A DNA stretch of 64,000 nt from Hirudo medicinalis (taxonomy: Eukaryota; Annelida; Clitellata; Hirudinida; Hirudinidae). The first letter of the stretch is position 1. Each line of letters starts with the position of its first letter. This document shows positions 1-11,248 of the stretch, piece by piece. The notes under the pieces were generated by a model, which was not told the origin of the DNA, did no database searches, and worked only from the letters and a program-made list of their open reading frames with translations. The stretch is taken from the NCBI GenBank assembly GCA_011800805.1, contig MPNW01000046.1, forward strand, positions 155,052-219,051, in the 5' to 3' direction. The position numbers were made by a program, and so were the translations under genes.

Positions 1-987
1 AAAGCGGGGATAGGGATATACATCCCACAGAAAGATTTGAAGCTCAGTATCAGAACTTCAAGTCACAGCAGCATCAGCTCCACGGAACTAGCAGCCATCG
101 AGAGTTGCCTGTTGCACGTGAAGGAATTCTACCAGGGGGAGATCCTTAACTTAGTCATTTTCACTGACTCCCTGAGTTCTCTGATGAACTTGGAAGAAAG
201 TAACAATGCCTATAATGATCCCGATGTTTACAGAATTCTTTCTACTATTTCAGAGCTTCAAGAAAAAGGCAAAGAAGTCACACTGGTCTGGGTAACTGCC
301 CATGTCGGAATTCCTGGAAATGAGCAAGCGGACGCCTTGGCAAAAGCTGCTACAACCAAGGATACAACTGAGTGCTGGATTCCGACAACAATAAAGGACG
401 TAAAGAGGATCATCGACCAAAATGTCCTGCAGCAATGGCAGACCAGATGGGAAGATAAAGAAGAGAAGCACTATAAGCTAGTGGAGAAAAGAGTGTCGGT
501 GAAGAGCAAATTCCAATGTGCCTCAAGGAAGAAGGAGACTTTGATCTCTAAACTCCGTCTTGGAAAATGCGCTCTAAACCGACACCTCTTTAAGATGAAG
601 CGTCACGCAGACGGTAAATGCCAAACCTGTCCTCAGGAAGATGAGACTGTCCAGCATTTCCTAATGGAATGTCCGGCCCAATCAAGACTGAGAAGAGCAG
701 TAAGGGACAAAATAAATCCACTGGAGTTGAGTTCCATGCTTAGCAATACTGCTCGTCGACTCGTCGATATGGATTGGTACCGATACAATACCGGCAGGGG
801 CACCCGTCTGATCAACGGGTGCGGCCCGACCCCAGAGAGTGTCAGAGGATCCAAGGGCCGAAACGCTCAAAGGGGTTTCCTCTCTGAGGATTCCTGCCGG
901 AGCTCGGAAAGAGTTTCAGCTACTATCAGAAAAGGATCCTTTAACAGCATAATATACTTTTTCCAAAGTCTGCATTTAAATTTATAA
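1..987 (+). mobile_element. LINE ORF2 3' end: RNase H domain plus CCHC tail
   Basis: The reading frame is open from base 1 to the stop at 987, so the element continues to the left of the window. The start is not a real start codon. The first part is an RNase H domain: an AGIGIYIP strand, the STELAAIE helix with the catalytic Glu, FTDSLSSL with a catalytic Asp, and GNEQADALAK with the last Asp. After it comes the gag-like finger CQTC-x(11)-H-x(4)-C. This layout is known from I-superfamily non-LTR retrotransposons. The same family occurs at 16.4 kb and 59-64 kb. This copy still has an intact frame, unlike the other two. Confidence 0.85.
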
Positions 988-1938
988 ATAAATTTTAGGT
1001 GTAAATTAAATTTATAAATAAATATGTAAATTTAAGTAGTTCCTATTAACTATTTAACACAAGTTAGATGCTATAATCTTCAAAGAACCACTAACATCAT
1101 CAATTTCTTCTCCTTTCAACATTTTGATTAAGTCCCCAATCAGATATTCATGCCGTTTCGAAACAAATAAGAAGGGACTGCGAGACAGTAAAGATGAATA
1201 AAGTCANAAGTACTGATTTAGGTTGTAGTAATTTGCCCTGAGGAAGTCATAAGTTGCAACTTTAGGAAACTGATTGTTTGAGGAACCAGAAAGAGGGATA
1301 TTTGGTCTGAAAGATATAACATTGTGATCGCTGGGATCTATTATATAAAATATTATATAAAAAAAGCTGGGTGCTGTTATATAAAATAATATTCACTTTA
1401 AATGTAAATATATATGTGCCCATATGATTCTTCGATTTTTCTGTCATCGAATCCTTATTTATTGAGCAGTGATGGACGTAGATGTTTCTCAAAATGAAAA
1501 CAAAGACTGGAATCTAAAGAATTGATCTGAAAACTTTAAAAATAAAAGAGCCAAGAACGTGCATGACAAAAATATAAAATTCTTGAGATGATTTGCGAGG
1601 GACTCGATGAAGTGAAATATCGAAACAAAAATTGTTCTCCGCCTTTCAAAATTTAAAATATTTGATAACCTTTGGGTATATTGAAGGGAGGCGTCACGAT
1701 TTTGTGGATGAAAAAGGTTGAAAAATAGGAAAATTACAAAAAGGTATTTGTAGATGATTCCCTTGTGAAATAAATTTGCATGTTCATTAAAAAAGGAACA
1801 GATGTGGTAGCAAATTGAAACCCACTAATTGAGACCTGGCAAAAACTAAATAGATTTAATAATATATCGTAAAATATCGGAGGCGTGAAGTTTTCTTTTT
1901 ATTATTTAATTAATATGCACTTCTGAATTATTATCTAA
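988..1938. other. AT-rich interval, no gene seen
   Basis: Begins with the AT-rich 3' tail of the preceding LINE. I see no coding exon. One unresolved base (n) is at 1207. Confidence 0.5.
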
Positions 1939-1942
1939 ATTG

Positions 1943-2052
1943 GGCAGTACTCGTACTTGTACTTGAAGTGGACGAAGAGGCATATGGAATTAGTACTTGC
2001 ACTTGAGTCTTCAGTACTTGTACTTAGGTCCCGGTACTTGGTCCCATGTCTA
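1943..2052. mobile_element. Remnant of a hAT-like MITE end with GTACTTG repeats
   Basis: The segment has degenerate copies of a GTACTTG hexamer-like motif and ends in GGTCCCATGTCT. This is the inverse of the CAGACATGGGACC terminus of the intact MITE at 25861-26057, which carries the same internal motif. The other terminus is not recognisable, so this is a truncated relative. Confidence 0.5.
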
Positions 2053-4002
2053 CTAGCGATACAGCAGGGGGACATTTCACATGAAGCAAACGCATTAGAA
2101 TTATTTATGTTAGTTGTGCTGTTCACTCTCAAACTGATCCCACTTATTCATGTCACACATTTTTGCTGGTTACATTCAAATGCATTTGATTAGCTTTTAA
2201 TTCTTGTATTTGACGTGCATAATTTCTTGGAATTGTTCCACTCGGTTTCGTAATGGTTTTGAACCTGCTCAATAAAAGCTTGTTCAGAGATTTCCATTAC
2301 TATCCATTAAACTAATTAATAGCATTATATTATTAGCCTGTAATATTATACATATCTAAAAAATAATCAAAAATATTTATTTTACGTTATTAACTTTCAT
2401 TTCATTTATTTAGAAATATTATCCAGATAACGTAGACTTCGCGAATGTTGCCCTAACAAATTCATTAGCGAGCAGTACAGGCCAAATACTGGTTCAGTCC
2501 AAAGTGCTTAGAAAGAGTTACGCATTTCTTCGTTTGAACTTTTTTTTAAGGGCTTAAAATTATTTATGTATGAAGTGAGTCTAAACTTCAAAGTTTGGAT
2601 AAACCGGAGCAGAAAGAACATTGACATGCATGCGGATGCTTTTGAAATGTAAGAAATGAAACCTAAGTAATAATACCAAATGGTGTTCTAAGGTTGTGCC
2701 TTGACAATTCTTTTTTATCTTCAAGTTCACTTTGTTAAAACTGGTTTTACTCTGAGCGACCAACTCTTAATTTCTATCATTCGAATCAAATTTGTGGATC
2801 TTCAAACATCGAAGTCGCAGTTACAGTGACCTGCTCTACTGCTACCGATCACGCTTTTGACAATTAAGTTGATGAGGGCCAGTGTTCAGGTCAAGGTCAC
2901 GAAGAAATGCAGAATGAACCCTGGATGTCACTCTGGAGGATCCTATCTGACCATACAATCTTAGCTTTAACCCCTCTCAAACGCCAACCAAACGTTACAT
3001 TTTAAATTTTGACATTTTCGATCAGGAAGACATCAAATTTTATAAATGTGTCGAACTGACTCTAAACTCAGATAATTTAAATTTGTTAAATTTGATCCTT
3101 CATAGCTCTTTAGACCACGAACGCCTAATTTCTAAGGACATTATTTTGAAATATCGTTGCAACTGAGTACAAGGCGCCTTGAAAATATTTGATTACTTCT
3201 TCTTAGTTCGAACATTGTTTTTTTTTAAGTTATGTTTTATCTAAAATTTTGTTGGAATAAAAATGCAAATATTATGTTAATCTAAGACAAAATAACGTTA
3301 TAAATTGATCCAAGAAATAATTTATTAGCAAAATTTGGATTATTTGGAATGAATAGAAATGTATTTATGATTTGTTGAACAACATGAGAGATTGTATTAT
3401 TTACATCAAAACCAAACTTAAAGTCATTAAAATACTTTTAATTACAACTAACTTGAAGAATCCACGAATGTTAGCATAGGGTGCAGTCATTTCTGCGGTG
3501 TGAATTATAGATGTAATCACTCTTGTAATGTCTGTATGAAATTATTTTTATTTCAGAAATACTTAAACTTGAATTGGAAGATAATTTATTTTATGATTCG
3601 ATTACAAATACAACAATGCGATACTAAAACAATGCAAGTTGATTTTTAAATTACTCGATAATAATAAAAATTATAATAAACATTACGTTTTAATTAAAAT
3701 TATAGATTGTGTAATTATAGGTTATGATTCTTCAACCTACAATTAATTATTTTACAGATGTCTTTGTGAAAAATAACGAGGACGAGTTTAAAAAAACATT
3801 TCAGAAATTAGATCAAAAAGTCCTTCTGTCCAAACGCTGAACCGACAAAGAGTTCTAAGGTCGACTTGTTGAATCTATTTAAGTTGATGCATCATCGGTT
3901 GGATTTGCTTCTTCCATCTTAACGAGATCGGTTGGTCGAGATCCTTTTACGCTATTGCTTCTTTAACATAGTTTTACTCTTAAGTTTCATAAATCATTAC
4001 AG
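2053..4002. other. Intergenic, no gene seen
   Basis: AT-rich sequence. Small open frames here have no recognisable domain or splice context. The right end must hold the promoter and noncoding first exon of the gene at 4005, but I cannot place them. A CTATTTAAG stretch near 3874 is a weak TATA-like candidate. Confidence 0.4.
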
Positions 4003-4004
4003 AT

Positions 4005-4385
4005 ATGTCCATCAAACTCGCCTGCTTGATTTTGGGAATTGTCCTTGCGGTCTCTTATGCCGACCAAGGACAAGGTCAAGGTAACGGACAAAGCCATGGA
4101 CATGGCCACGGACAGGGTCATGGTCATGGTCATGTACACGGACACGGTCATGAGCACGAGGAATGGACCCTCGATAAGATCAAGCAAAAAGTGAGCGAAT
4201 ACGTGTTGAGAGTTCCAGTAAGCGAGAGAAATCAACGTCTGGAGAAAGGCATCTCGTACCTCAAAGGAGAAGTTCCAGCTCCAGAAAACGTGCCTCAGTA
4301 TATTGCAAGGGTAGCTGCTAAGCTGTCACCAGAGCAGAAGCAGGAGTTAGTCGCTTTCTTTGAAACTCTGAAAGTGGCTTCATAG
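4005..4385 (+). CDS. Secreted single-module helical protein with N-terminal His/Gly-rich segment
   Basis: Predicted 126-residue protein of unknown function. Residues 1 to about 19 form a signal peptide (hydrophobic core ending ...VSYA). A His/Gly/Gln-rich stretch follows at roughly 22-49, with many HG pairs, which could bind divalent metal (inference). The rest is the module shared by the local cluster: EEW, I-K-x-KV, VPVSERNQRL, GISYLKGEV, P, then LSPEQKQELVAFFETL. There is no cysteine in the mature chain. A TTACAG acceptor ends two bases before the ATG, so the coding exon is probably preceded by a noncoding exon, as in other cluster members. I do not recognise the family from any named domain. 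Confidence 0.82.
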   Translation: MSIKLACLILGIVLAVSYADQGQGQGNGQSHGHGHGQGHGHGHVHGHGHEHEEWTLDKIKQKVSEYVLRVPVSERNQRLEKGISYLKGEVPAPENVPQYIARVAAKLSPEQKQELVAFFETLKVAS

Positions 4386-5150
4386 ATTCAACTTTGAATT
4401 CTGTGTCGAAGTTCTTAACTGTTTTAAAATGAAAATATTTCAAGTTTTAACGTCGTTTAAAAAAAAAAGTTTTTTTTAGATCTACGCGAGTTGGTTTTAA
4501 TTCAAATTTAGAGCTCCATTTGATGATTTTATTGCATTGCTTTAAATGGCTCCATTGATTTAAGCGTAATGAAAGCTTAATCTGCAGTATTCAAATCGAA
4601 AAGTGAAGTGGCAAACTCATCCTGACTTTTCAAACTTAGAGGTCATTTGTGCAGGGTCAAATTAATTGATCAAATTGATTGTAGACTGACTTAACCAAGG
4701 AAAGTAATTTTTAATGGTTATCTGCGATTTAGAAAGTCGGCAAGTCGTGAAATTAAAAGTTTGAAAATTAATCGTCAGAAGAAATGAAAAAACAGAAAAA
4801 GTACTTTTAAATAATTTCTATTAAAATTACATAATTTTCGTCTCCAAAATATTAATTTGAACAGGAAGTTTCCTTTCCTGAACCTCCCGCAACATAAATT
4901 GTGCTAATGAAATAAAAATAAACAGGGAAAGGATCATACAAACAAGTTTAAACAAGTTTTCAATTTCTGGCAGTTCAATTTGTTGCTTTGTACTTTTTCG
5001 ACGCGCATATTGAATATTGAGGCAGCAGTGTTTATTGGACATTTTGTTAAACTATTCTGTTGGAGTCAGCAAACATCACTCAATGTTCGCCCCCGGTGAC
5101 AAGGAGTCATGACTGATTGCCACGATGCGAGTTTGCTAACAGAAGGAAGA
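4386..5150. other. Intergenic, no gene seen
   Basis: AT-rich, with the 3' flank of the 4.0 kb gene at its left. A 71-codon frame on the minus strand (4827-5042) has a hydrophobic stretch but no supporting context; I do not call it. Confidence 0.4.
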
Positions 5151-5153
5151 GAA

Positions 5154-5159
5154 TATAAG
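5154..5159 (+). promoter_or_regulatory. Possible TATA box of the 5.8 kb gene
   Basis: TATAAG within GAATATAAGCG. It lies upstream of a coding exon that starts at an acceptor site (5766), so transcription from here would fit a noncoding first exon. No clear matching donor was identified, so this is a weak call. Confidence 0.3.
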
Positions 5160-5774
5160 CGAGGAGAAAAACATTAATTTATTTTTCGATTAAGTTGCTT
5201 GACCTGAGAGGATTTGAAGAACCTTATCAAATTTAAAATTGCTTACATAAGATATCAGTGGACACCACTAGAGATGTTATTTGAAGGTTTTGTTTTTACT
5301 TTGGTTAAACTGGCTGCTTTATTTTAGCTTATTTAATTACTTATTTTCCATTTCACGAGCTATACAAAATGTACACAGTTTACAGATTGTACAAATGCAC
5401 ATGTGTAACAAATCCAAAATGAAAGGCAAGGATCGTAGATACCATAACAAAACATTTTAAGATTGACCTCATTGAATAGAACAACTTATCGCAATGACCA
5501 CTGCGGTTTTGCAGTATTTGCTTTCTGCAGGATTATTTGAGAGTCGATTGTGTAAACCAGAAGAGTAAACCAGTAGTTAAATTTTTCGATCCATCTAAAG
5601 AGCGGAGAGATTTACTTCAACCTCAAAATTTTCTTAATAAAATTTTCATCATGACTTGTATTTAATTAATGTCTAACCATAATGCCAAGGCATGCATTCA
5701 CGCAATCATCCAAAGGTTAAAGGAGTTGTTTTGAAGCGTCTCTTTATTTGGAATTTCATCTTCAGCTGATTAAA

Positions 5775-6089
5775 ATGTGGAAGCTGTTGTTGGTTGTTGT
5801 TACAGCCTTTGCTTTGATGCTTGTGAACTGCCACAGAGCTGGAGAAGAACACAATCACCGGTATTTGATCAAGCAGGACCTTTTGCAACTTCCTAGTGAT
5901 TCAAGAAACGAAGCTCTGAATTCTTTGGTGGAGTTTTTGAGGGGCAGCACAAACCGCCAGGATTTTCCATGGATGAACGAACATTGTAAACAGTACATAT
6001 CCATTTTGGATGCTGAAGGTAAAAGCCAATTAGCTGCGCTCCTGGAGATAACAGATGAGGAACAAGCACATCATCATCATCACGAGTGA
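5775..6089 (+). CDS. Secreted single-module helical protein with C-terminal His run
   Basis: Predicted 104-residue protein. The start is the ATG of MWKLLL, nine bases after a TCTTCAG acceptor; the longer upstream open frame is probably intron. Residues 1-19 are a signal peptide ending in VNCH. The mature chain is a divergent cluster module: NHRYLIKQDLLQLP, SRNEALNSLVEFLRG, then ILDAEGKSQLAALL. It ends in a run of five His and one Glu. The Trp usual at the module start is absent. AATAAA is at 6238-6243, about 150 bases after the stop. Function unknown; the His run parallels the His-rich segment of its left neighbour. Confidence 0.75.
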   Translation: MWKLLLVVVTAFALMLVNCHRAGEEHNHRYLIKQDLLQLPSDSRNEALNSLVEFLRGSTNRQDFPWMNEHCKQYISILDAEGKSQLAALLEITDEEQAHHHHHE

Positions 6090-6499
6090 TTCGCATTTTT
6101 TGACATCTTAGAAATTGATTAATATTTTGATTGTTATTCATGCATACATACATAACATTATTCACTTTTGTATGACTATTAAATATGTCTATAAGATGTT
6201 TGCAATTTAAGCATTTGTTCATTCATTTGTTGTGACAAATAAAGACTTTGTGACCCCTAACAAATACAAATACTATTCCTTGTACAGGAAGATACACATT
6301 TTAATTACAAGCATGAAAAAAACCAACATTTTGAGAAATTATGTGCAATATTTTTTTATTGTTAGGACAAGCAATATTACATTATGTTATATTGTATATC
6401 ATATTATACTAGTTTTTTAAACCGACTTCGCCAGTCAAACTTATGTTTTATTATAATTAATTCTATTTTCAAACACACGTCCTTCAAACACAGCCCTTG

Positions 6500-6625
6500 C
6501 CCTCAAAGAATTTGATATTAGGACGGTGCTTCCGCAACGGGACTCGAACACGTGCTGTCATCGCGAGTCTCAAGCATTAGGAGCATTAGGAGCACAATGC
6601 TCCTTGCTTTCGCTAGCTCTCGAGT
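6500..6625 (-). mobile_element. Possible tRNA-derived SINE fragment
   Basis: On the minus strand there is a B-box-like GTGTTCGAGTCCC followed by GTTGCGGAAGCACC. The arms do not fold into a full tRNA and no A box is clear, so a SINE remnant is more likely than a tRNA gene. Confidence 0.25.
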
Positions 6626-7379
6626 TTAAAGCTTTTATGCGATCTTGGAAAAGGTAAAAGTTGAAAGTTTAATTTTAAATTATTTATAAAAAATCGAGTC
6701 TTCGATTAGCAACAGCGACAAATTTCGATATCAAATCATCAACCGATAATTCTACCAGAATGTCTTTCCCAGACTACGCAAATATTAGAGACTCAAGTCT
6801 TTATTGAATCATTGGTGATCTACTCGACTATGAATCAGGGAGATTCGCAGCATTGCCGAGGTTTCTCATAACAATCCTGGTTTTCTCAAAAATTGACCGC
6901 GGCAATCATCCCTGGTTGGTTAGCAAGTTCCTCAGCTTCAGCTATCAAGGCTGGAAAGATAATTATCAACAACAAAAATATGACTACGTCACTCAGCTTC
7001 TCCACGGCCTCCACTGTTTGTGCATTTCCCAAAGAATTGATTACAAGATATCTACACTTTTTTTAGGTACTTAATCCTTCCTAGGTCATGCGTCGTCTTA
7101 CACATTGCCTTAAAAATCTTTTCTTTTCAAGGAAAGCTATCTTCAATATTGAAGTGGTTTAAAGTTCTATGTGAACATATGCCACTATAATCAAACTCTG
7201 ATTCATTTTCAATTAAATCTTGTCTTGACTGAAGATATCTTAGAAAAACCACGTTCTGCAGTAGAACTCCCACATTTTCATTTCAAATACCGAAGATCAT
7301 TGCAGTCTGAAGGAATTTTGATGTAAGTGACGAAAGCATTAATAATCTTGCAACTTCTTGGGAACTTATATAAATTAGT
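6626..7379. other. Intergenic, no gene seen
   Basis: Unremarkable AT-rich sequence left of the simple-repeat field. No coding or RNA gene recognised. Confidence 0.4.
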
Positions 7380-7511
7380 AATAAATTAATAATTTGTATC
7401 AATAAATTAATAATTTGTATCAATGAATTAATAATTTGTATCAATAAATTAATAATTTGTATCAATAAATTAATAATTTGTATCAATAAATTAATAATTT
7501 GTATCAATAAA
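7380..7511. repeat. 21-bp tandem repeat, about six copies
   Basis: Unit AATAAATTAATAATTTGTAT plus C, repeated head to tail with one substitution (AATGAA in one copy). It ends at a single unresolved base (7512). Confidence 0.9.
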
Positions 7512-7512
7512 N

Positions 7513-7660
7513 ATCATCAACTTACTTCATCATCATGACATCAACTTACTTCATCATCATGACATCAACTTACTTCATCATCATGACATCAACTTACTTC
7601 ATCATCAACTTACTTCATCATCAACTTACTTCATCATCATGACATCAACTTACTTCATCA
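7513..7660. repeat. 24-bp tandem repeat
   Basis: Copies of ATCATCATGACATCAACTTA plus CTTC, some shortened by loss of CATGAC. It grades into the trinucleotide tract to the right. Confidence 0.85.
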
Positions 7661-7857
7661 TCGCCATCGCCATCATCATCATCATCATCATCATAATCAT
7701 CATAATCATCATCATCATTGTCGTCGTCATCATCATCGTCATCGTCGTCGTCGTCATCATCGTCATCATCATCATCATCATCGTCATCGTCATCGTCATC
7801 ATCATCGTCATCGTCATCGTCGTCGTCGTCGTCTTCGTCGTCGTCGTCGTCTTCATA
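7661..7857. repeat. Trinucleotide tract (ATC/GTC)n
   Basis: About 200 bases of ATC and GTC triplets. It opens long frames of poly-Asp, poly-Ser or poly-Ile on both strands; these are artefacts of the repeat, not genes. Confidence 0.95.
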
Positions 7858-7975
7858 TCTATGTTTTATTCCAGTGCTATTGAATGAGTATATAGCACTT
7901 GGCGTCTCCTTCAAAGTGAACAAAAACAGAAAAAATAAATAATTTGTAATAACAACAATGTAATATTAGCGTTGT

Positions 7976-7976
<1 letters not shown>

Positions 7977-8009
<33 letters not shown>

Positions 8010-8138
8010 GTCATCATCATCATCATCATCAACATCGTCATCGTCATCATCATCATCATCAACATCGTCATCGTCATCATCATCATCGTCGTCGTCCTCG
8101 TAGTCGACGTCGTCATCATCATCATCATCATCATCATT
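7977..8138. repeat. Trinucleotide tract (ATC/GTC)n
   Basis: A second tract of the same triplets, with an internal longer unit containing ATCAACATCGTCATCGTC that occurs twice. Confidence 0.95.
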
Positions 8139-8285
8139 TCCGGTCACTAAGGCGAGCAGACGAATGATTTTTAGAAGAGGAAAAATTTTTAGGCGCCAAA
8201 TATATCTGTCACCTGCTAATTGCAGACCAACTGATCACATTTGGGGGCTTTCATATTAGCATAATTATAATAAGTAACAAAATGC

Positions 8286-8343
8286 ATTATTATTATTATT
8301 ATTGTTGTTATTATTATTATTATTGTTGTTATTATTATTATTG

Positions 8344-8378
<35 letters not shown>

Positions 8379-8480
8379 TTGTTATTATTATCGTTATTAT
8401 TATTATTTTGTTATTATTATTATCGTTATTATTATTATTATTATTACTATCGTTATTATTATTATTATTATTATTATTAA
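8286..8480. repeat. Trinucleotide tract (TTA/TTG)n
   Basis: TTA triplets interrupted by TTG, TTGTTG and ATCG. Open frames of poly-Tyr and poly-Leu here are repeat artefacts. Confidence 0.95.
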
Positions 8481-8632
8481 ATCGTAATATTAGTCTGATT
8501 ATATTTTAATATTCAAAATTCATAAGCGGAGGAAAAAAAATTACTCACTGGCCACACGCAACTTTGTCATGATTTTTCCGTTCATTCATCCACTCATCCC
8601 TTCATGCACTCACTCAATCACTCACCTGTATT

Positions 8633-8715
8633 GATGATGATGACGACGATTATGATGATGACGATGATGATGATGATGATAATGATGATGATGAAGAAGA
8701 AGAAGATGGTGGTGA
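8633..8715. repeat. Trinucleotide tract (GAT/GAC/GAA)n
   Basis: GATGAT and GACGAT triplets ending in a short GAAGAAGAA run. Opposite in sense to the ATC tracts to the left. Confidence 0.9.
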
Positions 8716-8775
8716 TGATGGCGATCGTTTCTCGTAATAATCAAAATTTTAAAATTGCACTAAAATAATTAACTG

Positions 8776-8797
8776 ACGGACGGACGGACGGACGGAT
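8776..8797. repeat. Short (GACG)n tetranucleotide run
   Basis: About five copies of the GACG tetranucleotide. Confidence 0.85.
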
Positions 8798-8895
8798 GAG
8801 GAGATGGACAAATGGAAAGACGGATGGATGAACATTCCTAGTGAATTATTTTTCTGTTTACTCTTCCTGACGCATTTCCGCTACCATAGTAATAA

Positions 8896-8945
8896 TGAGG
8901 ACGACGATGATGATGATGATGATTATGATGATGATGACTATGACG

Positions 8946-8976
<31 letters not shown>

Positions 8977-9045
8977 TGACGATGACGACGACGACGATGA
9001 CGATGAAGAAGACGATGACGACGACGACGACGATGATGATGATGT
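8896..9045. repeat. Trinucleotide tract (GAC/GAT)n
   Basis: About 150 bases of GAC and GAT triplets; the last large tract of the repeat field. Confidence 0.95.
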
Positions 9046-9380
9046 TTCATTGGCTATAATTTGTCTCTCATTCTCCACGAATGATTTGAGCGTGTTTTTT
9101 CTGTTTTTTATGTTTTGTCTTTTTTAGGGATTGTAAATTTTGACGGTAATTGTTGGCTTTTTCTTTGAAATTAGCTGAAAAAGACAGTTAATGGAAGAAA
9201 TAAATCCAACACGTCAGACGACATTCTACGTCATCAGTAGCCTACAAGGCTGCTGAATTATTCAAATTAGTTCGTAAATCACTCACATCCCAAAAAGCTA
9301 ACCCTTGAAAATTCTTTATCTGCAAGATATCTATCTACCCGAAGCTACTCAAAATCTACCCATCAATTGGCTCACAAAAT

Positions 9381-9477
9381 CACTCATTATCACTCAAGAT
9401 CTACCCAATTCATTCACTCATTATCACTCAAAATCTGCCCAATTCATTCACTCATTATCACTCAAAATCTACCCAAT
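9381..9477. repeat. 34-bp tandem repeat, about three copies
   Basis: Unit starts CACTCATTATCACTCAAAAT and ends CTACCCAATTCATT; copies begin at 9381, 9415 and 9449. Confidence 0.9.
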
Positions 9478-9539
9478 GCTTCAATTTGAAATAATGAAAC
9501 GAGGCGATATGATTGAAATAAAATTTTTGTAATACACAT

Positions 9540-11160
9540 CGATAAAATAAAAGTTTACTTTTGTCCATTAAGAAAATAAGAAATTAAGTGCTTTCTTTGC
9601 CGAGCTGAAAGGAGACCGTTGGACATTTTGACCGGTGGAACATAATGCAGCTCCGCAGACGCTCGGGAGTATAAAAACCCTCTTCAAACGTGAATATTAC
9701 TTTTCTCGTCCTAATCGTCTGGTTGTCATTAAATGGACGTTAATGATTGCACAAAAACAAACCGAAACAAATCTATTTAATCAAGCAAATTAATAACTAT
9801 GGAATTTCCAATATTTCTTCGAGGAGCCATAAAAGTTCATAGTTCGTAGTTCATATATATTCAGATATTAAAATGTAAAACACTTGAGTGTTGAAAGTTT
9901 ATGACATAATGGGGTTGAGAAGGTATCCGTGTAGTATGTAACAATGAGTTACATTTTCATCAATACTTTAATTGTTTACAAGTATTTATTTCGGAAATGT
10001 TTAAATTAAGTAACTGTTGAATTATGAAATTATTAAAAACATTAAATTAATAAATTTAAGTTTTAAATAACATGCAAATCATAATTAATCACAGTTTTAT
10101 TATGCATTACAATTGACAAATTTTAAAGTAATTATTATGCTTCAAGATGCTGGATGATCAATTTCGTTTTTATTGATAAAAATATTCAGATTAACTTTGT
10201 TTTTTTGAATTTCTTTGACATTTCGTTGTGGTATTTTTCCAAAATGAAAAATATTTGATTCGCATTACTTAGTCTGAAACACGAACAATTTGGACGAAAT
10301 TTTTTTTCAACCATCCCGGTCCGAAATGCAAAAAGCAGATGTTATTTTAGACACCATATGGTCAACTTCAATGTCACAAATTTAATTTCAAATGAATTAA
10401 ATGAATTTTCTTAATTTTAAAAATATTTGATAGATATTTGGTACATAATTGCCATAAACACTTTATTATATATTTGTAATATTTGCATGCTATGCAGCAT
10501 GATGTGACTTTCACCCTGCCATAGGAGGATAGTAATAAGACCAGAGGCCATTGTTCCATATACGTGCTACTTAAAAATGATTTCTAAACATTTGCAAATA
10601 TAAATTGGACTTTACTCGAAATCTAATCAATGAGTTCTAAAGTAGATGAGTATTTTTTAAAAAGAATAAAACTAACAAATAGAAATTGCTAAAAAAGCAA
10701 ATAAATTTTGCATTAAAATACAACATAGAAGTAAACTTTAGATTATAAATGTTTAGGGGAAATTAATTAAGAAAAGCTGGCATGATGAAATAAAGAATTA
10801 CAAAGTAAATCATTTATGCGAAACATCCTGTGGTAGCATTTGGAATGTGGGGAACTGGGTTATTGTTAGAGGGCAAACTGCCACATCTGATGGAATTTTT
10901 CAGAATGTATTTGCTTACGCAAATATCTTTAATAGCGATAATATTAATGATAACGAATGGAAAAAATGTTGCATTTCGAAAATGCAAATGCAATTTTGTA
11001 TTAACGCAAACAAATCTTGACCATTTCAACATTTAAGCTTGTTTAAATTTTGAGGTGAAGCATAACATGTCTGCAAAGCACAGGATACCAGTAAAGACGA
11101 TCGCGGCCCATTTATTTGTAAAAAGGGTTCAAAGAACGTCGCCAGGGCTCTTACATGGAA
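9540..11160. other. Intergenic upstream of the nine-module gene
   Basis: AT-rich, no coding exon recognised. The right end is the proximal promoter of the gene at 11249. Confidence 0.4.
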
Positions 11161-11162
11161 AG

Positions 11163-11170
11163 TATATAAG
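11163..11170 (+). promoter_or_regulatory. TATA box of the nine-module gene
   Basis: TATATAAG 79 bases upstream of the ATG at 11249. A TCAAGAG sequence about 30 bases downstream could be the initiator, giving a short leader of about 50 bases and no need for a leader intron. Confidence 0.65.
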
Positions 11171-11248
11171 TTTCTCATTTGCAACGAGTTAATCGTCAAG
11201 AGTGAACGTTGTCTAAGTTTGTTTGCTTTGAAAATAACTTCGAAAATT

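Noticed and set aside
4827..5042. 71-codon minus frame with a hydrophobic stretch
   Set aside because: No promoter, splice or family support; likely chance in AT-rich DNA.
6500..6625. A functional tRNA gene
   Set aside because: Only a B-box-like element is visible; no full cloverleaf or A box.
7639..8147. Long frames of poly-Ile, poly-Ser, poly-Asp and poly-Met on both strands
   Set aside because: They are translations of trinucleotide repeats, open in all phases, with no start context or domain.
8282..9127. Frames rich in Tyr/Leu, Asp or His/Arg
   Set aside because: Same cause: TTA and GAC/GAT repeat tracts.
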